DNA of 64,000 nucleotides, taken from positions 22,236,501-22,300,500 of the forward strand of contig JARKIP010000065.1 of NCBI GenBank assembly GCA_029990175.1, written 5' to 3'. A model generated the notes under the pieces. The model searched no databases. It was given only the letters and a program-made list of their open reading frames with translations, and was not told the origin of the DNA. How positions within the stretch are numbered: position 1 is the first letter of the stretch; each line of letters opens with the position of its first letter. The position numbers and the translations under genes are program-made. Shown here piece after piece: positions 9,865 through 21,683 of this stretch. Source of the stretch: Petunia secreta (lineage: Eukaryota; Streptophyta; Magnoliopsida; Solanales; Solanaceae).

Positions 9865-12800
9865 ATGGCCAACGAGGGTCAAGATTTCATCAAGGATGCC
9901 TTGGCTAGCATTCTTGCCAAGATGGACGTCATGACTCAAAGGATTGAGTCACTTGAAAAGGGTGCCTCAAGTACCCAAGGTGATCAAGGGGCCCCGAGTG
10001 TCCCAATTGAAAAGGGGACCCCGAGTGTCCCAATTGAGACCGGTGAAGTCTCAAGTACTCCTAACTTTACCCCGGAACAAGTAAGCCATGTCATTGAGTT
10101 GTTCAATCAACAATGGGTAAAGGAGGATCGGGAGAGAATTGAACGAACGGGCATTCCCCGTATCTTGGATAATCCCCCAAGAGACGTTCCATTACCAAGA
10201 CCCATCCGAAATGTGCAACCTCTTGAGCAAGTCGATGAGGCTCAAGAAGGGGAGGAAGCCGAATATGGTGATGATATGTACGGGTTTGATGATCACTTTC
10301 AACCGAGACGAGGTATGAATTGGGGTCGTAATGTGGATCGTGGTAGGGGCCGAGGTCGAGGGCCACCTATGGGATATGTTGGAGGGAATGCAAGGAGGGA
10401 GTATGGTGTGAATGAAGATCACTATGGGGGCCAACTGGAGCCGTTCCGTGGGGGTCGTGACAACACCAACCTCAATAGTGTGAAACTTAATCTCCCAACC
10501 TTCAAAGGGAATTGTGATCCGAATGCTTACATTGAATGGGTGCTACAAATGGAAAGATTGTTTGACACAAACGAGATGTCCGATGAGAAGAAAGGCACCT
10601 ATGCTATTTCATCCTTTGAATCCTATGCATCTACTTGGTGGGAATCCGTCAAGAGATCAAGGAGAAGGGCGGGAATCCCCGTGAATGTGGGTTGGATCGA
10701 CTTGAAGGGTATCATGAGTATCAAGTACATTACTCCTCGATATCGTCAAGAGCAACTCAAGAAGCTTTATGAGTTGAAGCAAGGTGTCAAGACGGTGCAT
10801 GAATATTATGATGAGTTTGAAAGAACTCGAATGGCTTTGGATATGGACACTGAAGATGAGGAGCAAGCCGTGATCCGTTTCATGAATGGGTTGAGCTATG
10901 GTATAGCTTCACAATTGAGATTGCGTGCTTATCTATCGCTTCAAGAGGTTCTTGATGCCGCTATCCAAGCCGAGCAATGGCTTGAGAAAGAGAAGTCCAA
11001 CCGTTACAAGCGCAACACTTCTACTTCCATGAACAAACCAAAGGATTGGAAAGCTCCCACAACGAATGCCAAATTCCCAAGTGCAAGTGCTAGCAAGGAT
11101 GTGAAGAAGCCTTTTGAAAGGTCTACACAACCCGTGGGAGGTAATTCTAGAACTCAATTGAGTAATCCAATCTCTTCTTCTACTCAATTCTTTAAGTGTA
11201 AGGGTTATGGTCATCTCTCTAAAGATTGCCCGACCCGGAAAACCATGGTTCTTGTTGGTGACTTGGTCTATGAGCAAGATAGTGAGCCCGAGGAGGGAGA
11301 AGAAGTGGGAGTAGAGGGTGAGGAGGAAGGAGATGATGGGGAGATTGCCAAGGAAGAAGATGATGATTCCCATGCCTTCCTTGTTGTGAGGAGAAGCCTA
11401 GGAGCCATGTGTGTAGAGGATGTTGAGACCTTACAAAGAGAGAACCTTTTTCACTCTAAATGCCGAGTCATGGGACTCCTTTGTTCTATGATCATTGACT
11501 CGGGAAGTTGTGCTAATGTTATTAGCCAAACACTAGTTACCGAATTGAAAATACCTACCTTGAAACACCCAAATCCTTATAGGCTACAATGGCTTAGTGA
11601 GTGTGGTGAGTTGAGGGTGGTTAAACAATGTTTGATCAAATTCAAGATTGGGAACTATGTGGATGAACACATGTTCGATGTCGTGCCTAAAAGCATGCCA
11701 CCTACTCTTTGGTAGGCCTTGGCAATTTGATCGACGTGTGGTTCATAATGGTCATGCCAACACCTATACGGTGACACATGAGGGGAAAAAGTTTGTGCTC
11801 CCACCCATGACTCCCAAACAAGTGAGCGATGATTACAAACGGATGCGGGAGTTGAAAGAAGTGGCAAAGGCTAAGTCGGTTGTTGAGACTAGCCCTTTGT
11901 CCAAAAGCTTGGTGGCAATCCCACCTACTTCTACCGGTGGCATATGTGCCATGATGCAACCGGGCGAGATCCTAAAAGGAAATGATGGCAACAAGCTTCT
12001 CATATGCCTAGTACACAAAGGTATGGTTCTAAACTCTAATTGTGATTTTTCTTCTAATCCTTTGCCTAGTGTGTTTGAGAATGTTTTGAAGGATTTTGGT
12101 GACATGTTCCCGGACGAAAAGCCGGATGGATTGCCTCCTTTGAGGGGCATTGAGCATCAAATAGACTTTGTCCCGGGATCCCAAATCCCGAACAAACCGG
12201 CCTATAGGAGCAACCTGGAGGATACAAGGGAGTTGCAAAAGCAAGTTGATGAATTGCTCACTAAAGGCTTGGTGAGGGAAAGCTTGAGTCCTTGTGCCGT
12301 GCCCGTGATCCTTGTACCCAAAAAGGACGGCACTTGGAGAATGTGTGTTGATTGTCGGGCCGTGAACAAAATAACGGTAAAGTACCGTCATCCTATTCCC
12401 CGACTTGATGATATGTTAGATGAATTAAGTGGTTCATGTGTGTTTAGCAAAATTGACCTTAGGTCCGGCTACCATCAAATCCGGATGAAACCGGGTTGAT
12501 GAATGGAAAACCGCATTCAAGACCAAATTTGGTCTCTATGAATGGCTGGTGATGCCCTTTGGGCTCTCCAATGCACCTAGCACTTTCATGAGGCTAATGA
12601 ACCATGTTCTAAAGCCATTCATCAACAAGTTTGTGGTCGTCTATTTTGACGATATATTGATCTATAGCAAATCAATAGACGACCATGTTGAACACCTTAG
12701 GCTAGTGCTTGAAAAGTTGAGAGCCGAAAAGCTCTATGCTAATTTTAAAAAGTGTGCCTTTGGTGTTGAGAAGGTGGTCTTCCTTGGGTTTGTTGTGAGT

Positions 12801-14965
12801 GCCCAAGGAGTGGAGGTGGATGAGTCTAAGGTAGAGGCCATATGTGATTGGCCTACTCCTACTACCGTGACTCAAGTGAGGAGCTTTCATGGTCTCGCAA
12901 GCTTTTATAGGCGATTTGTGAAGGACTTTAGCTCCATTGCCGCTCCACTCACCGAATTGGTGAAGAAAGACCAACTGTTTGTTTGGGGAGAGCCTCAAGA
13001 GAAGGCCTTCCTAGAGTTGAAAAGTAGGTTGAGTACCGCCCCGCTATTACAATTGCCCGACTTCGGAAAGGCATTTGAGGTTGAGTGTGATGCCTCGGGG
13101 GTGGGAATTGGTGGTGTCTTAATGCAAGATAGTAAACACATCGCCTACTTTAGTGAGAAGTTGAAAGGGGCTTCCTTGAATTATTCTACATATGACAAGG
13201 AGTTGTATGCCCTTGTGAGAGCCCTTGCCCATTGGCAACACTATCTTTGGCCTCGTGAGTTTGTAATCAAGAGTGACCATGAGTCACTCAAGCATTTGAG
13301 AGGCCAAGAGAAGCTCAATAAGAGACATGCCAAGTGGGTTGAATTCATTGAGTCCTTTCCCTATGTGATCCAATACAAGAAAGGGAAGGACAATGTTGTG
13401 GCGGATGCGCTTTCAAGAAAGTTTGCTCTAGCCACGACTCTCACCTCTAAGCTCATGGGTTTTGAGAGCATTAAATCGATGTATGCTCATGACCCAAAGC
13501 TAAAGAGTGTCCATGACACTCTAGAGAAAGGGGAGAGAGTTGACAAATACCAATGGGTTAATGGTTATATCTTCAAAAATGGTAGAGTGTGCATTCCGGA
13601 GTCCTCTTGGAGAGAGTTACTTGTGCATGAGGCACATTGCGGGGGACTCATGGGACATTTTGGCACAAGAAAAACTTTGGCCATTCTTCAAGAACAATTC
13701 CATTGGCCAAAGATGAGGGTGCATGTGGAAAAGTTTTGCGCTAATTGCCTTGAGTGCAAGCGAGCCAAATCTAAAGCCTACCCTCATGGGTTGTATACCC
13801 CTCTCCCCGTACCTACTAGTCCATGGTTGGATATCTCAATGGATTTCGTGATGGGATTACCAAGGACTAGGGGGGGCCATGATAGCATTTATGTTGTTGT
13901 GGATAGGTTCTCCAAAATGGCTCATTTCATTCCGTGCAAGAAATGTGATGATGCACAACATGTGGCAACTTTGTTTATTGAAAATGTCTTGAAGTTGCAT
14001 GGTGTGCCTCAAACCATAGTGAGTGATAGGGACACTAAGTTCCTAAGTCATTTTTGGAGGTGTTTATGGGGTGCTTTAGGCACCAAACTCTTGTTCTCCA
14101 CGTCCCACCACCCCCAAACCGATGGGCAAACAGAAGTGGTAAACCGAACCTTGGGTGCTCTTCTTAGAGCCATGACTCGAGGTAAGGCCGGGACTTGGAT
14201 TGATCGTTTACCTCTTATGGAGTTTGCCTACAATCGCACATTGCATAGCATGATAGGCATGACTCCATTCGAGTGTGTCTATGGTTTTAACCCCTTGATT
14301 CCCCTTGATCTAACCCCTTTGCCAAGGGAAATGGTTGTTAATTTTGAAGGTAAAGCTAGAGCCAAGGCTTTGGTTGAACTCCATGCAAAGGCAAAGAAGA
14401 ACTTGGAGGAAGCTTATGCTAGGGTTGCCTCCAAGAAAAACAAAGGCCGCAAGAAGGTGGAACTCAAGAAGGGTGACTATGTGTGGGTGCACTTCCGGAG
14501 AGAAAGGTTTCCCAACCTTAGGAAAGGGAAGTTGGCACCCCGGGGAGATGGCCCATCCAAGTGCTCTCGAAGATAAACAACAATGCCTATGTGGTCGACT
14601 TGCCAAGTGAGTATCAAGTTTCTAATACTTTCAATGTTTGTGACTTGGTTCCTTTGAATGTAGGTAATGAAGGGGTCGTGCATGATGATGCAGAGGTCGT
14701 GAATGACACTTCGATTTCGAGGACGAAATCTTCTCAAGAAGGGGAGGATGATAAGACCCAAACCCCCTCAAGACCATTCACTCGGAGTCAAGCCAAGTTG
14801 ATCCAAGATACCCATCTTCACTTGATATGGAAGAGTATGGAAGAAGGCCCCGAGAGCAACTTGAAGACCATGCTTTGGTGTGCCGTGGATGGAGGATCCT
14901 TTAGGACACTTGGAGAGGCCCAAGAGACCCAAAATGAGACACCCCAAGGGGCTCCAGAAGCTTGA
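9865..14965 (+). pseudogene. Gag-pol polyprotein of element C, three frameshifts
   Basis: The start ATG at 9865 is followed by gag (capsid near 10480-11000, zinc knuckle CKGYGHLSKDC near 11205-11235), protease (DSGSC near 11505), RT (YFDDIL near 12646), RNase H (ECDASG near 13085), integrase (H2C2 finger near 13630-13760, DDE motif near 13840-14140, GPY/F-like segment to 14540) and an LTR-encoded tail ending at 14965. Compared with M and F, two bases are lost near 11690, one is gained near 12496 (GGGTTGATG) and one is lost near 14555. The open pieces are 9865-11715, 11648-12499, 12549-14576 and 14561-14965. Catalytic residues are intact, so only the indels inactivate it. Confidence 0.9.
14736..14748 (+). 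promoter_or_regulatory. Polypurine tract of element C
   Basis: AAGAAGGGGAGGA immediately before the 3' LTR. It lies inside the reading frame, coding for Gln-Glu-Gly-Glu-Asp. Confidence 0.8.
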
Positions 14966-15563
14966 AAGCTGCAGGGCAAGGCGGACAATCCAGAGGCTTG
15001 AAAGCTGCAGGGCGGACCGCCTCCCAACCTGGGCGGACCGCCTCCCTCAGATCCAGAGAAGCTGAAGGCTGCTAGGCGGCCGCCTCCCCCTACTAGGCGG
15101 ACCGCCTACCCCTGAGACCCACATGCGGGATTTTAATTACTTTTGTCTTGGACTTCCTACTTTAGCCCTGCGCGGCCCTATTTGTTCTAACCCACTTTGG
15201 GGGTATTTTAGACCTTTTAGTATGCCTAAGTGAAGCCTATAAATACCTCACTTAGCCTCTTTGAAACATTAGCTTACCTTTGAATCTTATGAATGATGAA
15301 TAGAGTTTATCTCTTTTTATGAAGAAACCCTTTCTTGGTTGCTTGAATTCACTAGTGGAACCTAGTTGAGTCTTGAACCGAAAACCCGATCATTCTATTT
15401 GCGAGTCCCAAGTGTGGCTCGAGGGTAGTTGCATAGTATAGGTCCTCCTTGACACCGATACGAGGGTATTATGGAACGAGTTCTCCATAGTTACTTCGTA
15501 GGGAGTTCGAGTAGTGTCTCGCTCTTTATCTTTATTTCCGCGTTTCAATTTTGATTCTTATCA
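14749..15563 (+). repeat. 3' LTR of element C
   Basis: 815 bp, TGATAAGACCC to TTCTTATCA. A 17-bp duplication near 14960-14980 (a repeat of GCTTGAAAGCTGCAGGG) explains its extra length over the 5' LTR. The first 217 bp encode the polyprotein tail. Confidence 0.93.
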
Positions 15564-15568
15564 AAAAT
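15564..15568. repeat. Target-site duplication of element C (right copy)
   Basis: AAAAT, identical to 7811-7815. Confidence 0.9.
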
Positions 15569-15909
15569 GCCCCCACAGGTTAGGCTTAAGTAAATAGACC
15601 ACATAGGGTCAAAACAGTCAATCACTACTCAATATCTCGCCCCTTCAGCGTTTGGGCAGAGCGCCTGTATTTTGGACCAGTGGACTTGGCTGGGCGGTCT
15701 GCCTGGCCCTTGGGTGGAGCGCCTGACTGCAAGGTGCTCAGGACGGAGCACTTGGCTCCTCTGGGCTGAGCGCCTGGGCAGTGATCAATGTGTACTTCTT
15801 CCAATTGCTTCCATCTTCGATTCCTGTCCTCTCCAAGTGTAAATGCACCTATTGGACCTCCTTGGCTTGACTCTGAGTAAAGGGTCTCGTGACGGATTGC
15901 CCAGCATCA
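15569..15909 (-). repeat. 5' LTR of element B, distal segment
   Basis: Continuation of 7512-7815 after the insertion of C. It ends GCCCAGCATCA at 15909, the inverted form of the LTR start. Degenerate GC motifs (GGGCAGAGCGCCT and similar) lie between 15653 and 15780. L (49271-49619) aligns with this segment in the opposite orientation, for example over the GGGCAATCCGTCACGAGACC region. Confidence 0.75.
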
Positions 15910-16422
15910 TGGAGAGCTGAAGCCGCTAAAGTGCAACCTCATATGGAAGACGCAGAGATAGTAGCGACTTTCATCCGCATACAAGAGGACCCCTACTTTG
16001 ACAAGACGTTGAACATGCAAGACAAGAAGTTTGTGGATTTGATCAAGATTGGAGATATGGTTGAAGATGATTTGAAGACTGGTGGGATCGTTAGTTCGGC
16101 CGCACTACAAGCCATTAACAAAGCCCTACAAACTGGTAACACCACTACATCAAGGAAGAAGAAGGACGATGTCTTCTTCTTGGCCGCATCACTCGATCAT
16201 TCTCCTACCACAACCACTATTACCAAACACCTCATCCATCATACCCATATATACCACCCACATCCTCCTACCCAATCTACAATACTCAGCCCATGTTCCA
16301 AAACCCACCGCCACAAAGACCGCCATACCCACAAATCCTTAACTACTGAAACACCAACACCTATTCGCCAAGGCCTCACGCCAACAACAATCCAAGACCC
16401 AAAAGAAACTATACCCTATTAG
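15910..16422 (+). pseudogene. Gag fragment of element D (capsid C-terminus)
   Basis: The segment W-R-A-E-A-A-K-V-Q-P, then FIRIQEDPYFDKTL and FVDLIKIGDMVEDDLKTG, is the signature of Tat/Ogre gag. The upstream part was displaced by B. The reading frame shifts near 16200-16230: after that point the proline- and tyrosine-rich linker (HPSYPYIPPT) is found in another frame, so the open stretch to 16422 is only partly the true protein. Confidence 0.7.
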
Positions 16423-16424
16423 CC

Positions 16425-17774
16425 GAATCCCGCACTCAGTTGTTCGAGAGACTCAAAGCAGCTGACCACATACAACCCGTACCATTTAAAATGTCTGATA
16501 GAATGACACCTTACTTTGACCAAACCAAAACCTGTGCCTACCATTATGGAGGACCTGGCCATGATACCGAGAAGTGCTATGCGCTGAGATATAAAATACA
16601 AGACTTGACCGATCAAAAGTTTATCCACCTAAAAACTCTAAATGTGCACAATAACCCCTTGCCTAACCACGGAGACAATAGGGTGAATTTGATCGAGTTA
16701 GAAGAAGAATGCAACTTGGAGAGAACCATTGTCAAAGCAAAGGAAGACACACCAGCGTTCGCTTCTGTTGCTCAAGCCGCTAAAGCACCGGAGCCCATTG
16801 AGGTAGAAGTAGCTCCTAAATTCTACGTTGACGTAGTTCCCCCGTACAGTGACAAGGCGGTACCATGGAATCACGAAACGGAGAAGAAGGGCAAATCAAT
16901 AGTTGAGACTGTTGCTGCACAAGGAATGACTAGAAGTGGGAGGATTTATACTCCCGAGCATCTTGTTCAAGGAACACGAGGCATCAGCGAGGAGGACAAA
17001 CTGTGGAAGAAAGTGCAAGCAAAAGAATACTCCGTGGTTGAACATATGGGCAAGAACCCAGCACAAATCTCCATCTTAGCTTTACTCCTCGAGTCGAAGA
17101 GCCACCGAAATTCGTTGATGAAAGTGTTAGATGAAGAACATGTCCTGGTGGATACATCAGTTGAGAATCTAGCCAGCATAGTCGGCCAAGTCATGGAGTC
17201 TAACCGAATCGCTTTTCATGAAGACGAGCTGCCACCTGAAGGGTTGAGTCACAACAAAGCTTTACACATCACTATCAAATGCAAAGACTGGCTCGTAGGG
17301 AGAGTTTTGATCGATGGAGCTTCTGGTTTGAACATATGCCTGTTCATCACTCTGAAGAGAATGAGAATTGATCAAAGCAAGATAAGAGAGAGCGACATGA
17401 AAGTAAAGGCGTTTGATGGATCGCAAAGAAGCACCATTGGGGAAATTGACTTAACCATCATGGCTGGAGCCGTACCTGCTACACAATACCAAATAGTGAA
17501 GTTCGAGTGGGAGCATAAAGAGGTGTTGGTTTTCGGTGAAGGAAACAACTCCATTTACAATGAACAATCCATACCGGCATTTGAAGGGAATGTTCCCGAT
17601 GGGCAGACTTTCTATATTGTCGAGCTTGTGGGAGCAGTGCAAGGTACTCGAGGAGGATGTCTCAAAAACTACGACAAAAGTTGGAACTTCACAGACGCTG
17701 TCCACGGAGGTTATACTGCACACTTCGCTCCTAAATTAGTCAACACACTATCTGGGATTGAAGAAAGGACATGA
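16425..17774 (+). pseudogene. Gag nucleocapsid and protease of element D
   Basis: It begins with LLAESRTQLFERLKAADHIQ, the usual Tat/Ogre linker. A zinc-knuckle-like CAYHYGGPGHDTEKC follows (about 16530-16575), then a long acidic region with GMTRSGRIYTPE, and a protease around 17300-17350 reading VLIDGASGLNIC. The canonical third position of the catalytic D-x-G is alanine here, so activity is doubtful. The open frame stops at 17774. Downstream, protease-adjacent blocks continue through stops to about 18232. Confidence 0.7.
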
Positions 17775-18232
17775 AGCTTTTATAGTGATTATTGGGTTGG
17801 CCGAGGAAAAGGCTATGAAGGAAGAAATTTAGTCTGGGAACCAGTCGTATCTGATTGGGGTGTGCCCTCACGCGAATTTCGGGAGACCTTACCTGCTAAA
17901 ACGGATAAGCGACCGATGTACTCACCTAATGCTCGTCCCAACTGGAAGCGCATCTCTGAAGAAACAAAGAGGAAGCAAGTGTGGCTAGTTAAAACACCCG
18001 AACCTATGGAGGTGGTGATTGAAGAGCCATATGTACTCCCGCAACCTGCAAAATGGCCTTGAAACTAGGTTGTAGGCATCATGATAAAGCAAGGCTATGA
18101 ACCTGGCAATGGTTTAGGATAGAACCTGGATAGCATGATTGAGAAAATTCAAATTGTGATGAGGCCCGACAATGAGAAAGCTAGCATAGGGTATATTATG
18201 ACTTATGAGAAGAGCATGGAAGAAGCATCACT
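17775..18232 (+). pseudogene. Degraded post-protease region of element D with G-patch-like segment
   Basis: Pieces in shifting frames include VVIGLAEEKAMKEE and, near 18083-18120, IKQGYEPGNGLG, which resembles the G-patch found after the protease in Ogre-type elements. Stops interrupt it. It ends where the LTR of element E begins (18233). Confidence 0.5.
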
Positions 18233-19050
18233 TGATAAGGATCGAAATCAAAAGGACAAAAGAACGATAAAGGGAACGAGACGCGTCTCGAACTCCTTAC
18301 AAGGTAACCACGGAGAACTTGTTCCGCGATACCATCGTATCGGTGTCAAGAAGAGCCTACGCTAAGCAACCACCCTCGAGTCGCACCCGAGACCCGCAAG
18401 TAGAATGATCGGGTGTCGGTTTGATAATCAACTAGGATCCGCTAGTGAATTCAAGCCAACAAAAGGGTTTTCTTCATAACTAAGAGTTCAACTCTATTCA
18501 TCATTCAACAATAATCAAAGTAAGATAAGGTTTAATGAAGACTAGTAAAGTATTTATAGGCTTCACCTAAACATAATGAAAGCGCTAAAGTACCCCCAAA
18601 GTGGGTTTATAATAACAAAGGCCACGTAGGGCTATAATAGTCAAAACATAGCATTAAAATTAGAAGTCCCGCAAGGCCTCCAGGTAATGGGCGGTCCGTC
18701 CCTTTGTACTAGGTGCCCCGCCTAGTTGTCCAAGTGCTGAAGATGAGAGTAGGCGGTCCGCCCCTTTTCAGGCGGTTGGAGATCCAGAGAGTTGACATTT
18801 AGTAGGCGGTCCGCCTAGTTGAGTAGGCGGTCTGCCCCTTCCTGGGATCTCTTGAAATGCTTCCAAATGTGGCCCGGACGCCTCTCCAAGTAGCTTGGGT
18901 GATCCTCCAACCATGGCACTCCAATGTATGATCTTCAAGTCGCTCCCGGAGTCTCCTTCCATGTCCTTACAAGTCAAGTGGTGATGAGTGTCTTGAATCA
19001 ACTTGGATTGACTTCTAGTGAAAGGCCTTGAGGTAGTATGCCTCGCATCA
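18233..19050 (-). repeat. 3' LTR of element E
   Basis: 818 bp with ends TGATAAGGATC and CTCGCATCA, preceded on the right by the purine tract. It contains the U3 block (about 18589-18635), a TATAAATA box (18558-18551, minus strand) and GC near-palindromes (about 18690-18835). Its first 280 bp or so on the minus strand encode the polyprotein tail. Confidence 0.8.
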
Positions 19051-21683
19051 TCCTCCCCTTCTTGGGAAGGTTTCGCCCGAAACCATGGCCTCCTCCTCCC
19101 AGGCATCACCATCCCCTACATCAAAAAGGGGTCAAGTCAGTCACATTAAAAGTATTGGACAGATTATACTTACCGGGTAGATCAATCACATAAGCGTTGT
19201 TGTTGATCTTGGAAAGCACTTGAAACGGTCCATCTCCATGGGGTGCTAACTTCCCTTTCCTAAGGTTTGGAAACCTTTCTTTTCGGAAGTGCACCCGCAC
19301 CCAATCTCCCTTTTTGAGCTCAAGCTTCTTCCTTCCCTTGTTCTTCTTAGAAGCAACCTTTGCATAGGCTTCCTCCAAGTTCTTCTTTGCTTTAGCATGA
19401 AGCTCAATCATCGCCTTGGCTCGGCATTTACCTTCAAAACTCACAACAAATTCTTTTGGCAATGGGGTTAGATCAAGTGGAATCAAATGATTAAAGCCAT
19501 ACACACACTCAAAAGGAGTCATGCCAATCAAACTATGAAAGTTACGATTATAGGCAAACTCAATAAGAGGCAATTTATCCACCCAAGTCCCGGCCTTACC
19601 TCGGGTCATAGCTCTAAGAAGAGCATCCAAAGTTCGGTTCACCACCTCAGTTTGCCCATCCGTTTGAGGGTGGTGGGACGTAGAGAACAATAGCTTGGTG
19701 CCAAGAGCACCCCACAAGCTCCTCCAAAAATGGCTAAGGAACTTAGTGTCCCTATCACTTACAATGGTTTAAGGCACACCATGCAACTTTAACACATTAT
19801 CAATGAACAAAGAAGCAACATGTTGTACATCATCACACTTTTTACATGGAATGAAGTGAGCCATTTTAGAAAACCTATCCACGACAACATAAATGCTATC
19901 ATGTCCCCCCAGACCGTGGTAATCCCATAATAAAATTCATAGAAATATCTATCAACGGGCTAGTAGGTACGGGGAGAGGAGTATACAAACCATGGGAGTT
20001 AGCTTTAGATTTAGCATGCTTGCACTCAAGGCAATTTATGCAAAGCTTTTCAACTTGTACCCCCATCTTTGGCCAATGGAATTGTTCCATGGGAATGGTC
20101 AAGGTCTTGTTTCTTCCAAAGTGTCCCATCAAGCCCCCACAATGAGCTTCACGAATAAGCAATTCTCTCCAAGAGGACTCGGGAACACACACTCTACCAT
20201 TTTTAAAGATATAGCAATCAACCCATTGGTACTTCTCAACTCTTTCTCCCTTTTCAAGAGCTACGTGAATGCTCTTGAGCTTAGGTTCTTGAGCATACAT
20301 CAACTTAATGCTATCAAAACCCATGAGCTTGGAGGCAAGAGTGGTGGCTAGAGCGAACATCCTAGAAAGCGCATCCGCCACAACATTGTCTTTCCTTTTC
20401 TTGTATTGAATGACATAGGGAAAAGACTCAATAAACTCTACCCATTTGGCATGACGCTTGTTCAATTTTTCTTGGCCCCTAAGATGTTTGAGTGACTCTT
20501 GATCACACTTAATCACAAATTCTCTAGGCCAAAGGTAATGTTGCCAATGAGCAAGAGCTCTGACTAAGGCATGCATCTCCTTGTCATACGTAGAGTAGTT
20601 CAAGGAGGCACCCTTCAATTTCTCACTAAAGTAGGCTATGGGTTTCCCATCTTGCATTAAAACACCACCAAGTCCCACCCCCGAGGCATCACATTCAACC
20701 TCAAATGCCGTTCCGAAGTCGGGCAATTGCAATAGAGGGGCGGTACTCAACCTACTTTTCAATTCTTAGAAGGCCTTCTCTTGAGGCTCTCCCTAAACAA
20801 AAGGTTTGTCCTTCTTCAATCTTCTATAAAAACTAGCAAGACCATGAAAGCTCCTCAGTTGAGTCACAGTAGTAGGAGTAGGCCAATCACGAATGGCCTC
20901 TACCTTAGACTCATCCACCTCCACTCCTTGGGCACTCACAACAAACCTAAGAAAGACTACCTTCTCAACTCCAAAGGCACATTTCTTAAAATTAGCATAG
21001 AGCTTTTCGGCTCTCGACACTTCAAGCATTCAAGCACTTGCCTTAAATGATCAACATGGTCGTCTAATGACTTGCTATATATCAAAATATCATCAAAGTA
21101 GACGACCACAAATTTGTTGATGAATACCTTCAACACATGGTTAATTAGTCTCATGAAAGTACTAGGTGCGTTGGAGAGGCCAAAGGGCATCACCAACCAT
21201 TCATATAGACTAAACTTGGTCTTGAATGCGGTTTTCCATTCATCCCCGGGTTTTATCCGGATTTGATGGTAACCGGACCTAAGGTCTATCTTCGAAAAGA
21301 TACTGGAACCACTTAGTTCATCTAGCATGTCATCTAAGCGAGGTATGTGATGTCGATACTTTACCGTGATTATGTTGACCGCACGACAATCCACACACAT
21401 CCTCGAAGTGTCATCCTTGTTTGGAACAAGGATCACGGGCACGGCACAAGGACTCAAGCTCTCCCTCACCAAGCCTTTAGTAAGCAATTCATCCACTTGT
21501 ATTTTTAGCTCCTTGGTGTCTTCGGGATTGCTCCTATAAGCCGGTTTGTTTGGAATTTGAGATCCCGGGACAAAGTCGATTTGGTGCTCAATACCCCTCA
21601 AGGGAGGTAGACCAATTGGCATTTCATCCGGGAACATGTCTTCAAAGTCCTTAAAAACATTTGTAAAAGCACTAGGCAAAAAA
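19051..21683 (-). pseudogene. Pol relic of element E (RT, RNase H, integrase)
   Basis: Integrase occupies about 19100-20100, RNase H about 20400-20720 and RT about 20850-21640 (YFDDIL near 21090). Breaks include an in-frame TAA (19769-19771) replacing the Gln codon after HGVP, a frameshift near 19915, a TAA near 20768, an internal deletion of about 50 bp near 20815 that removes the segment after FYRR, and a frameshift near 21025. It shares most residues with C, F and M but is clearly older. Confidence 0.85.

Larger units (their letters stand above)
7816..15563 (+). mobile_element. Element C: full-length Ty3/gypsy retrotransposon, 7748 bp, frameshifted
   Basis: Both LTRs (7816-8613, 14749-15563), the primer site, the gag-pol region, the polypurine tract and a perfect 5-bp target duplication (AAAAT) are present. 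The LTRs start TGATA and end TTATCA. It is inserted in the LTR of element B in opposite orientation, about 30 bp from B's TATA box. The polyprotein has three small frameshifts. M (49620 onward) belongs to the same LTR family. Confidence 0.93.
4737..15909 (-). mobile_element. Element B: degraded Ty3/gypsy element split by element C (7816-15563) and probably by element A
   Basis: Visible parts on the minus strand are the 5' LTR (15909-15569 and 7815-7512, split by C), a primer site (7508-7493), a leader (7511-6329) and a gag-protease region (6328-4741). The rest of pol and the 3' LTR would lie left of element A, outside the window. The right end abuts Tat/Ogre-like gag sequence in mid-codon at 15910, so B inserted into element D. 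L at 49271 is a second LTR of this family. Confidence 0.75.
15910..18232 (+). mobile_element. Element D: Tat/Ogre-like Ty3/gypsy relic (gag-protease part)
   Basis: The sequence starts in mid-gag at the edge of B's LTR and ends at the LTR of element E. It holds the C-terminal gag, a CCHC-like knuckle, a degenerate protease and a G-patch-like segment, an order typical of plant Tat/Ogre elements. Codon reading is interrupted. It is the oldest layer of the left nest, because B lies inside it and E abuts it. Confidence 0.72.
18233..21683 (-). mobile_element. Element E: 5'-truncated, degraded Ty3/gypsy element
   Basis: The 3' LTR (18233-19050), polypurine tract and pol from integrase back to the start of RT are present on the minus strand. 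Homology stops abruptly at about 21683, within the segment before RT, where unrelated sequence (G) begins. Gag, leader and 5' LTR are lost. Confidence 0.8.
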
